Assembly (NCBI RefSeq): GCF_037153975.1
Contig: NZ_JBBAYJ010000021.1
Coordinates: 24,815-83,475, forward strand
DNA length: 58,661 bases
Direction: 5' to 3'
DNA from: Aquipuribacter sp. SD81
GTDB taxonomy: Bacteria; Actinomycetota; Actinomycetes; Actinomycetales; JBBAYJ01
Position 1 is the first letter of the stretch; each line of letters starts with the position of its first letter. Shown piece after piece: positions 10,111-16,919 of this stretch. The translations under genes and the position numbers were made by a program. The notes below the pieces were generated by a model. The model was not told where the DNA came from and ran no database searches. It saw only the letters and a list, made by a program, of their open reading frames with translations.

Positions 10111-10992
10111 TCAGCGCGGCGCGGTGACGAAGACGTCGAACAGCGACGGCGTGTGCGCGTGCACGAGGATCATGAAGATGATCAGGTCGAACGACAGGTG
10201 CACGACGAGGACGTACAGGAACGACTTCGTCCGGTAGAAGATGAACCCCTGGAGCACGGCGAAGGGGATCGTCAGCAGCGGCCCCCACGACTGGTAGCCG
10301 AGCTCCCACAGGAACGAGACGAAGACCGTCGCCTGCAGGAGGTTCGCCTGCCAGAACGAGAAGTGCTGGCGCAGCAGCGCGAAGACGGTGCAGACGAAGA
10401 AGAGCTCGTCCCACAGCCCCACGGCGTTGACGCCGACGAACAGCCGGACGATGTCGCCGGTCTCCACGACCGTCGGCCAGTTCGTGTAGACGCCGGAGCC
10501 GATGAAGTACACCGGCAGCACGAGGTAGCCGAGCGCGACGACCACCGCGAGGTACGTCCACTCGAACCGGCCCCAGCCCTTGCCGGTGCGGACGGGGAAG
10601 CGGATGACGTCCTCGCGCCAGAAGACCCGCGACATGACGTACGGCAGCAGGACGGCGGTGCCGAGCGCGAGCGCGAAGCGCAGGATGCCCGCGTTGCTGA
10701 TGTCCGCCTTGAGCGGCACCAGGCTGATGCCGAACAGCGCGACCGCGATGACGGCGAGGTGACGGAGCAGGGCCCGGTCCCCGCCCCGTGTCACGACGAC
10801 GGCGAGCAGCACGCCCGCGGCCAGCAGCGGCCACCCGACGGCGTGGCTGCGGAACCCGAACAGCGCGACCGCGGACCCGCACACGAGTGCCGCGGCGGCG
10901 AAGCGCGGCCACGGCGCCGCCGACTCGGCCGGTGTGTCCGCGCTCGCCGTGCGTGCGCGCGCCTCCACGGTCGGGACGTCGGAGGAGCTCAC
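10111..10992 (-). CDS. CPBP-like intramembrane protease family membrane protein (divergent motif)
   Basis: A 293-residue protein with about eight hydrophobic helices after a polar N-terminus (VSSSDVPTVEARARTASAD). The stretch GLWDELFFVCTVFALLR resembles motif 1 (EExxxR) of CPBP/CAAX-like glutamic proteases with the first Glu changed to Asp. FLWELGYQSWG and HLSFDLIIF could be motifs 2 and 3. The family processes or chaperones membrane-associated peptides. The divergence of motif 1 makes activity uncertain, and the assignment is moderate. The GTG at 10992 has CATCCT 6 nt upstream, consistent with a leaderless start. The longer upstream frame overlaps the tRNA. Confidence 0.6.
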   Translation of the reverse strand: MSSSDVPTVEARARTASADTPAESAAPWPRFAAAALVCGSAVALFGFRSHAVGWPLLAAGVLLAVVVTRGGDRALLRHLAVIAVALFGISLVPLKADISNAGILRFALALGTAVLLPYVMSRVFWREDVIRFPVRTGKGWGRFEWTYLAVVVALGYLVLPVYFIGSGVYTNWPTVVETGDIVRLFVGVNAVGLWDELFFVCTVFALLRQHFSFWQANLLQATVFVSFLWELGYQSWGPLLTIPFAVLQGFIFYRTKSFLYVLVVHLSFDLIIFMILVHAHTPSLFDVFVTAPR

Positions 10993-10998
10993 GGGACC

Positions 10999-11004
10999 AG
11001 GATG
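10999..11004 (-). promoter_or_regulatory. Leaderless -10 of the CPBP-like gene
   Basis: The minus strand reads CATCCT, a 6-nt spacer (GGTCCC), then the GTG at 10992. Confidence 0.4.
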
Positions 11005-11128
11005 CCGGACCGCGCGCCGGCGGGCGCGGGTGACGAGCGGGTGGCCCGCCCGTCGCGGCGGTCTCGGCGATGGCGTCGGCCCTCGACGAGGCGGTCGCTC
11101 ACCTACGGGAGGAGGGCGGCTGAGTGGG

Positions 11129-11200
11129 TGCCCCCGGCAGGATTCGAACCTGCGCACCCGCCTCCGGAGGGCGGTGCTCTATCCCCTGAGCTACGGGGGC
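11129..11200 (-). tRNA. tRNA-Arg (anticodon CCG)
   Basis: The minus strand folds into a complete 72-nt cloverleaf. The acceptor stem is GCCCCCG/CGGGGGC, the D-arm GCTC-AGGGGATA-GAGC, and the anticodon stem CCGCC/GGCGG with loop CTCCGGA (anticodon CCG, U33 present as T). The variable region is 4 nt, and the T-arm is GCAGG-TTCGAAT-CCTGC. The discriminator base is A and CCA is not encoded. It decodes CGG. It lies 65 bp from argS and is transcribed in the opposite direction. Confidence 0.97.
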
Positions 11201-11251
11201 TCCGGGCGTCCCAGAGACTAGCAGCCGGGCAGGGCGCCGCCGTGCCGCCCG

Positions 11252-11257
11252 TAGGCT
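11252..11257 (+). promoter_or_regulatory. Leaderless -10 of argS
   Basis: TAGGCT is followed by 8 nt (GGTCGGTC) and the GTG at 11266. No Shine-Dalgarno sequence. Confidence 0.6.
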
Positions 11258-11265
11258 GGTCGGTC

Positions 11266-12927
11266 GTGACACCCGAGACCCTCGCCGCCGCCGTCCGCTC
11301 GTGCCTGCTCGCCGCCGTGGAGTCCGGCGAGCTCGCGCTCGAGGTGCCCGGCAGCGTCGTCGTGGAGCGTCCCCGCAACCGCGAGCACGGCGACTGGGCG
11401 ACGAACGTCGCGCTGCAGCTGGCCAAGCGGGCCGGCCGTCCGCCGCGGGAGGTCGCGGAGGTCCTGGCGGCGCGGCTGCGCGAGGTCGACGGGGTGTCGG
11501 GTGTCGACGTGGCCGGGCCCGGGTTCCTCAACGTGCGGGTCGACGCCGCGAGCGCCGGTGGGCTCGCCCGTTCCGTCGTCGAGGCGGGGGAGGCGTACGG
11601 GCGCAACGAGACCCTGGCCGGAGAGGTCGTCAACCTCGAGTTCGTCTCGGCCAACCCCACGGGCCCGCTCCACATCGGCCACACGCGCTGGGCGGCGCTC
11701 GGGGACTCCCTCGCCCGGCTGCTCCGTGCGGCGGGCGCCGTCGTCACCACCGAGTTCTACGTCAACGACGCCGGGGCGCAGATGGACCGCTTCGGCGCGA
11801 GCGTGCTGGCCCGTGCCGCCGGCCGGCCCGTGCCCGAGGGCGGGTACAACGGCGAGTACGTCGCCGGCCTCGCCGAGCAGGTGCTGCGCGAGCACCCCGA
11901 CCTGCTCGACCTGCCGGAGGACGAGGCCGTCGCCACCGCCCGCGACACCGGCTACCGGCTGCAGCTGGCGGAGATCGAGCAGACGCTCGCGGACTTCGAC
12001 GTCCACTTCGACGTGTGGTTCTCCGAGCGGACGCTCCACGGGTCCGGCGCGGTGGAGAAGGCCGTCGCGCGGCTGCGGGAGCAGGGCCACGTCGACGACA
12101 CCGACGGCGCCGTGTGGCTGCGGACCACCGACTTCGGTGACGACAAGGACCGCGTGATGGTGCGGGCCAACGGTGAGCCCACGTACTTCGCCGCCGACGC
12201 CGCCTACTACCTGTCGAAGAAGGACCGCGGCTTCCTGCGCAAGGTGTACCTGCTCGGCGCCGACCACCACGGCTACGTCAAGCGCCTCCAGGCGATCGCC
12301 GCGTGCGCCGGCGACGACCCCGCGACGAGCATCGAGGTGCTCATCGGCCAGCTCGTCGACATCGGCGGCGCCCGGATGAGCAAGCGCGCCGGCAACATCA
12401 TCGAGCTGCGCGACCTCGTCGAGTGGATCGGCAAGGACGCCGTCCGGTACTCCCTCGCCCGCTACCCCGCGGACTCCCCGCTGTCGCTGGACGCGGAGGA
12501 GATGCGGAAGCAGACCAACGACAACCCCGTCTTCTACGTCCAGTACGCCCACGCCCGGACCGCTGCGGTCGCCCGCAACGCCGCGACGGCCGGGGTGCGC
12601 CGCGAGGACGGCTTCGACGCGTCGCTGCTGGACCACCCGAGCGAGGAGGTCGTGCTCGCCGCGCTCGCGCAGTTCCCCGGCGTCGTCGCGCAGGCCGCGC
12701 AGCTGCGCGAGCCGCACCGGGTCGCGCGCTACCTCGAGGACCTCGCCGGTTCGTACCACAGGTGGTACGACCAGCAGCGGCGCGTGGTCCCCGGCGTCGG
12801 TCCCGACGGCGAGGTGGAGGCCGTCACCGACGCGCACCGCACGCGGCTGTGGCTCAACGACGCCGTGCGGACGGTGCTCGCCAACGGCCTGCAGCTGCTC
12901 GGGGTGAGCGCGCCGGAGCGAATGTGA
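11266..12927 (+). CDS. argS: Arginyl-tRNA synthetase
   Basis: A 553-residue class I synthetase charging tRNA-Arg in the cytoplasm. The N-terminal additional domain carries ENxxxGDWATNVALQLAK (NREHGDWATN). The HIGH motif appears as NPTGPLHIGHTRWAALGD near residue 130. The KMSKS-equivalent is ARMSKRAGN near residue 370, and a C-terminal anticodon-binding domain ends the protein. The length is normal for the family. The GTG at 11266 is fixed by a leaderless -10 and by the start VTPETLAAAV. It is the first gene of an argS-lysA unit, with the stop overlapping the lysA start, in the order known from corynebacteria and mycobacteria. Confidence 0.97.
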   Translation: MTPETLAAAVRSCLLAAVESGELALEVPGSVVVERPRNREHGDWATNVALQLAKRAGRPPREVAEVLAARLREVDGVSGVDVAGPGFLNVRVDAASAGGLARSVVEAGEAYGRNETLAGEVVNLEFVSANPTGPLHIGHTRWAALGDSLARLLRAAGAVVTTEFYVNDAGAQMDRFGASVLARAAGRPVPEGGYNGEYVAGLAEQVLREHPDLLDLPEDEAVATARDTGYRLQLAEIEQTLADFDVHFDVWFSERTLHGSGAVEKAVARLREQGHVDDTDGAVWLRTTDFGDDKDRVMVRANGEPTYFAADAAYYLSKKDRGFLRKVYLLGADHHGYVKRLQAIAACAGDDPATSIEVLIGQLVDIGGARMSKRAGNIIELRDLVEWIGKDAVRYSLARYPADSPLSLDAEEMRKQTNDNPVFYVQYAHARTAAVARNAATAGVRREDGFDASLLDHPSEEVVLAALAQFPGVVAQAAQLREPHRVARYLEDLAGSYHRWYDQQRRVVPGVGPDGEVEAVTDAHRTRLWLNDAVRTVLANGLQLLGVSAPERM

Positions 12928-14345
12928 GGGCGCACGAGGCGGGCGCGCTCCACGCGGAGGCCATGGCGCCCGGCCCGTCGTGGTTGCGCGTCCCGGAGGA
13001 CGTCAACGCGCTGCTGCCGCGACTGTGGTCGCGGACGGTGGACCGGGGTGACGACGGCGTGCTGCGCGTGGGCGGCGTGAGCGTCCTCGACCTGGCCGCG
13101 GAGCACGGCACCCCGGCGTACGTGCTCGACGAGACCGACCTGCGGGCCCGCGCCCGGGCCCACGCCCGCGCCTTCGACGCCGCCTTCGCCGACCTGTGCG
13201 GCGGGGCCGACGTCTACTACGCGGCGAAGGCGTTCGTGTCCGTGGCGGTGGCCCGCTGGGTGCACGAGGAGGGCCTCCGGCTCGACACGTGCACGGGCGG
13301 TGAGCTCGCTGTCGGCGTCCGCGCCGGCGTGCCGGGGGCCGCGATGGGCCTGCACGGCAACAACAAGTCCGACGCCGAGATCGACCGCGCGCTCGCGCAC
13401 GGCGTCGGACGCATCGTCGTCGACAGCGCCGAGGAGCCGGCCCGCATCGCACGCATCGCCCGGGAGCGCGGCGTGGTCGCACCCGTGCTCGTGCGGGTCA
13501 ACGTGGGCGTGGAGGCGCACACGCACGAGTTCATCGCCACGGCCCACGAGGACCAGAAGTTCGGCCTGGCGCTGTCCGACGGGGTCGCCGCCGGCGTCGT
13601 CGCGGACGTCCTGGCGCGCCCCGAGCTCGACCTGCGCGGCCTGCACAGCCACATCGGCTCGCAGATCTTCGACCCGTCGGGCTTCGAGGTGGCCGTGCGT
13701 CGCCTCGTGCGGCTGCACGCCGACGTCGCGCGCGACCACGGTGTCGTCCTGCCGGAGATGGACCTCGGTGGTGGCTTCGGTATCGCGTACTCCTCGACCG
13801 ACCGGCCCATGCCCGTCGAGGACATCGCCCGACGCCTCGCGCGCGTCGTCGCCGAGGAGTGCGCGGCCGCCCGGGTCGACGTCCCGCGGATCAGCGTCGA
13901 GCCGGGGCGCGCGGTCGTCGGCCCCACCACGTTCACCCTGTATGAGGTCGGCACGGTCAAGCCCGTCACGCTCGACGGCGGCGGCGACCGGACGTACGTG
14001 AGCGTCGACGGCGGCATGAGCGACAACGTCCGCACCGCGCTTTACGACGCGGACTACTCGTGCACGCTCGCCTCCCGGGCGTCCGACGCGCCGCCGGTGA
14101 TGGCCCGGGTCGTCGGCAAGCACTGCGAGAGCGGTGACATCGTCGTGCGCGACGAGTTCCTCCCGGCCGACGTCCGCCGCGGTGACCTGCTCGCGGTGCC
14201 AGGGACCGGGGCCTACTGCCGGTCCCTGGCCAGCCAGTACAACCACGTGCCGCGTCCGCCGGTCGTCGCCGTGCGGGACGGGGCGTCGCGGGTGCTGCTG
14301 CGGCGCGAGACCGAGGAGGACGTGCTCGCCCTCGACCTGGGGTGA
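12924..14345 (+). CDS. lysA: Diaminopimelate decarboxylase
   Basis: A 473-residue PLP-dependent fold-III decarboxylase that converts meso-diaminopimelate to L-lysine. The PLP lysine lies in VYYAAKAF. Other family motifs are LHGNNKS, LHSHIGSQI, LGGGFGIAY, VEPGRAVVG, VGKHCESGD (the catalytic Cys-Glu from the partner subunit) and GAYCRSLASQYN. The GTG at 12924 overlaps the argS stop (GTGA), and its product VRAHEAGALHAE resembles the family N-terminus. The later ATG at 12963 would remove that conserved start. Together with hom-thrC-thrB it draws on the aspartate pathway. Confidence 0.96.
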   Translation: MRAHEAGALHAEAMAPGPSWLRVPEDVNALLPRLWSRTVDRGDDGVLRVGGVSVLDLAAEHGTPAYVLDETDLRARARAHARAFDAAFADLCGGADVYYAAKAFVSVAVARWVHEEGLRLDTCTGGELAVGVRAGVPGAAMGLHGNNKSDAEIDRALAHGVGRIVVDSAEEPARIARIARERGVVAPVLVRVNVGVEAHTHEFIATAHEDQKFGLALSDGVAAGVVADVLARPELDLRGLHSHIGSQIFDPSGFEVAVRRLVRLHADVARDHGVVLPEMDLGGGFGIAYSSTDRPMPVEDIARRLARVVAEECAAARVDVPRISVEPGRAVVGPTTFTLYEVGTVKPVTLDGGGDRTYVSVDGGMSDNVRTALYDADYSCTLASRASDAPPVMARVVGKHCESGDIVVRDEFLPADVRRGDLLAVPGTGAYCRSLASQYNHVPRPPVVAVRDGASRVLLRRETEEDVLALDLG

Positions 14346-14346
14346 G

Positions 14347-14412
14347 GCCGGGCTCGGGGCTCCGGGCTCCGGGCTCGGGGCTCGGGGCCTCGGGGCTCGG
14401 GGCTCGAGGCGG
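14347..14412. repeat. Low-complexity GGGCTC-rich repeat between lysA and the HNH gene
   Basis: About eight imperfect copies of an 8-mer of the type gggctcgg/gggctccg follow the lysA stop. They lie in the 105-bp convergent gap before the HNH gene. I see no gene or clear terminator stem in this gap. Confidence 0.7.
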
Positions 14413-14450
14413 GGCCGCGTGCACGCACGACGCCTCCGCGTGCCGCGACC

Positions 14451-16184
14451 TCACGCGACGTCGTCGTCGCCCCGGAGCCGCGCGTCCCACGGCCGGCGCT
14501 CGTCCAGGGTCCCTCCGGGCTCCCAGCCGTCGTCCGGTGGCCGGGGCGGCACGTACTCGTCGGGCTCGCCCACCGGCTCCTGGTAACGGACCATGTCGCC
14601 TTCCAGGTCCAGGTCCAGGTCCAGGTCCAGGTCCAGGTCCAGGTCCAGGTCCGGGTCTCGGTCCCGGTCTCGGTCTCGGTCCAATGCGTGATCGAGAGCG
14701 CGCTCCCGGGCCCACCGCTCCGGCGGCCCGACACCGTCCGCTGCTGCCGGCGCGCGCGCCGGGACCCAGCTCGGCGGCAGGGTGCGGTAGAGGTGACCCG
14801 TCGGTGAGGTGTGGTCGAGGCGCCCGTCGGCGGTCTGCGCGACGCCCCAGCCGCCGCGGTGCTTCGCCCGGTGGTGCAGCCGGCAGTAGCCCGCGAGGTT
14901 CCAGGCCGCCGTGGGGCCCTCGGGCCACGGGACGGTGTGGTCGTTGTCGCAGCGCGCGGCCCGTCGGCGGCAGCCCGGCCAGCGGCACGTGACGTCACGT
15001 GCCCGGACGGCCTCCGCGAGACCCGTCGAGGGCTCGTACCCCTCCTCCGCGGGCAGGTGCCGCGTGGCGACCGCGCCCCGAGCGTCGAGGGGGACGACGC
15101 GTGCCCGGCGGGCGGCCCGCACGACGGCGCGGGCGACGGGCGTCGGCAACGGACCGGTCCCCGGCAGCTCCGCGGCCCCGCCGGACCCGGCACGCGCGGG
15201 CACGTCCTGAAGGACGCTCATCGGCACGAGCACGTCGACGCCGATGCTCACGTGCGGCACCGGCGAGCCGAGCACGTCGGGCGTGCCGACGAGCAGCTGC
15301 AGGGCCGCGTCGGCGCGGGCCTGCTCGAGGCTCGGCACGTCGAGCTCGGCGAGGTCGCCGGCCGCCACGGCGCGCCGGGCGTCGGTGAGCCGCGCACGGG
15401 CGTGCGCGTCGAGCTGCTCGTAGGCGGCGGCGACGTCGACGGCCGACGCGGTGAGCTGCAGGACGGCCATGCCGTCGGGCAGGCCCCACGAGACGACGCG
15501 CCGTCGGCGGCGCGCCACGCGGCAGCGACGCCCCTGGCTCGCCGGGTCCGCGCTCGCGAGCGTCCGGCGCGCCGCGGTCGCGAGCTGTCCCGGGGTGCCG
15601 AGCGACCAACCGGCGCCCGACCTGGTTCCTGGGTGCGCCTTGCGCTCCTCCTCGCGGGTCGTGAGGACGTCGGCCTCGACCTCCCGGGCGACGCGGTCGT
15701 CGGCGGCTCCGTCGAGGGCCTCACACAGTGCGCGGGCGTGCGCGAGCCCGATCACGCCTCCGCCGAGGGCTGACAGCGTCGCCGGCTGCCGCACGGCGAG
15801 GCGGAGCGCGAGGTCGACGCGCTCCTGTGCGGCCCGCTGCGACACGCGCAGCGCCGCGGCGACCTCGGTGGCGGTGAAGCGGTCGACCTCCGCGGCGTCC
15901 GCCGGGCCGCCGGCGCGTTCGACGGCGCGCTCGCCACCGAGCTCGGCGACGAGCGCGACGTGGGTGGCGCGCCGTCGGGACGCGAGCACGGCGACGAGCC
16001 GCAGCGTCACGCCCTCGGCCCACCCGGCGAGGGCGGTGGCCTCTGCCATCGCGTCGACGAGCTCTGCGTCAGAAGACACGTCGTCGCCGGCCTGCCCGGC
16101 CGATGAGTCGCCGGCACCGTCAAGGCGCCGTGACAGCTCCGACAGCGAGGCCGTGAGGCGGTCGACGGGCAGGGGCTCGAACAC
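14451..16184 (-). CDS. DUF222 / HNH endonuclease domain protein
   Basis: A 577-residue protein of the DUF222-plus-HNH family that is abundant in actinobacteria. The N-terminal two thirds are helical DUF222. Near residues 430-480 comes the HNH module: [20 protein letters not shown], then GPTAAWNLAGYCRLHHRAKH, with the two CxxC-type pairs and the HH dyad intact. The family is presumed to be a metal-dependent nuclease, but its role is unresolved, with mobile-element linkage often suspected. The C-terminus contains a perfect Asp-Leu dipeptide run encoded by a hexamer repeat. The GTG at 16184 has CACAGT 7 nt upstream (leaderless); a GTG further upstream would overlap the GNAT gene. Confidence 0.85.
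   Translation of the reverse strand: MFEPLPVDRLTASLSELSRRLDGAGDSSAGQAGDDVSSDAELVDAMAEATALAGWAEGVTLRLVAVLASRRRATHVALVAELGGERAVERAGGPADAAEVDRFTATEVAAALRVSQRAAQERVDLALRLAVRQPATLSALGGGVIGLAHARALCEALDGAADDRVAREVEADVLTTREEERKAHPGTRSGAGWSLGTPGQLATAARRTLASADPASQGRRCRVARRRRRVVSWGLPDGMAVLQLTASAVDVAAAYEQLDAHARARLTDARRAVAAGDLAELDVPSLEQARADAALQLLVGTPDVLGSPVPHVSIGVDVLVPMSVLQDVPARAGSGGAAELPGTGPLPTPVARAVVRAARRARVVPLDARGAVATRHLPAEEGYEPSTGLAEAVRARDVTCRWPGCRRRAARCDNDHTVPWPEGPTAAWNLAGYCRLHHRAKHRGGWGVAQTADGRLDHTSPTGHLYRTLPPSWVPARAPAAADGVGPPERWARERALDHALDRDRDRDRDPDLDLDLDLDLDLDLDLEGDMVRYQEPVGEPDEYVPPRPPDDGWEPGGTLDERRPWDARLRGDDDVA
14605..14682 (-). repeat. 6-bp tandem repeat (13 units) inside the HNH gene
   Basis: Eight exact aggtcc hexamers (14605-14652) are followed by five degenerate ones (gggtct, cggtcc, cggtct...). 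On the coding strand they give an Asp-Arg/Asp-Pro tract followed by eight Asp-Leu dipeptides near the C-terminus. The period preserves the frame, and the tract lies outside the catalytic module. Confidence 0.92.
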
Positions 16185-16191
16185 GTGTACG

Positions 16192-16197
16192 ACTGTG
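16192..16197 (-). promoter_or_regulatory. Leaderless -10 of the HNH gene
   Basis: The minus strand reads CACAGT, a 7-nt spacer (CGTACAC), then the GTG at 16184. Confidence 0.45.
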
Positions 16198-16213
16198 CCA
16201 CGACCCCCCGACA

Positions 16214-16759
16214 CTACGACCGGCGCGGCGTCGTCAACGTCTTCGCGTACCGCGTCTCGGCCACGTCCACGGCGTGGCCGGCGACCTGGAGCCTTGCCGT
16301 CCGCTCGACGCCGTCGGCCCGCCAGCCGTGGCGGGAGTAGAAGGCCCGGGCGCGTGGGTTGGCCGTCACGACCCACAGGCGAGCCGTCGCGTGACCGCCC
16401 GCGAGCAGGTCGGCCTCGGCCGCGGCGAGCAGCGCGGTGCCCACGCCGCCGCGCCACGCCGCCGGGTCGACGTTGAGGGCGAACAGCTCCCCGTCGTCCC
16501 CGGTCGCCGCCTCCCGGGCCGCACCTGCGTGGGCGAACCCGAGGACGAGGCCGGGGCCGGCGGCCACGGTGAGTCCGGCACGGTGAGGGCCCTCGAGCAG
16601 GCGCCGCCAGCCCTCGGTGCGCCGGGCCACGTCGAGCGCGTCGAGGGCCTCGTCCGGCATCACCCCGCGGTAGGCGGCCTGCCAGGCGCGCACGTGCACG
16701 CGGGCGAGCCCCGCCGCGTCGTCGACGTCCGCACGACGCAGCTCCCACCCCTCCGGCAC
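16214..16759 (-). CDS. GNAT family N-acetyltransferase
   Basis: A 181-residue acetyl-CoA-dependent acyltransferase. It starts MPEGWELRRADVDDAAGLARVHVRAWQAAYRGVMP, the typical beta1-alpha1-alpha2 of GNATs. Motif A is LFALNVDPAAWRGGVGTALL (pyrophosphate-binding Q/RxxGxG/A: RGGVGTAL). Motif B is LWVVTANPRARAFYSRHGWRADG. The substrate is unknown; proteins of this shape acetylate small molecules or protein N-termini. The GTG at 16759 has CACGCT 6 nt upstream, consistent with a leaderless start, and the upstream frame runs through a tandem repeat. It lies 29 bp before the HNH gene on the same strand. Confidence 0.88.
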   Translation of the reverse strand: MPEGWELRRADVDDAAGLARVHVRAWQAAYRGVMPDEALDALDVARRTEGWRRLLEGPHRAGLTVAAGPGLVLGFAHAGAAREAATGDDGELFALNVDPAAWRGGVGTALLAAAEADLLAGGHATARLWVVTANPRARAFYSRHGWRADGVERTARLQVAGHAVDVAETRYAKTLTTPRRS

Positions 16760-16765
16760 GGCGAC

Positions 16766-16771
16766 AGCGTG
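16766..16771 (-). promoter_or_regulatory. Leaderless -10 of the GNAT gene
   Basis: The minus strand reads CACGCT, a 6-nt spacer, then the GTG at 16759. Confidence 0.4.
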
Positions 16772-16835
16772 GCAGGACGGTCGCGCCCCGGCCACGGGCC
16801 GCCCCGGCCACGGGCTGCCCCGGCCGCGGTCCGCC

Positions 16836-16903
16836 GGGGCGGGACCGTGACCGGGGCGGGACCGTGACCGGGGCGGGACCATGACCGGGACGCGGCCGTG
16901 GCC
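16836..16903. repeat. 17-bp tandem repeat between the GNAT and MMPL genes
   Basis: Units ggggcgggaccgtgacc at 16836-16852 and 16853-16869 are identical. The third (16870-16886) differs by one base and a fourth (16887-16903) is degenerate. They fill the intergenic gap downstream of the MMPL stop. They may act in transcription termination or simply be an expanding minisatellite. Confidence 0.9.
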
Positions 16904-16919
16904 GGGAGTGCGTCGGGTC

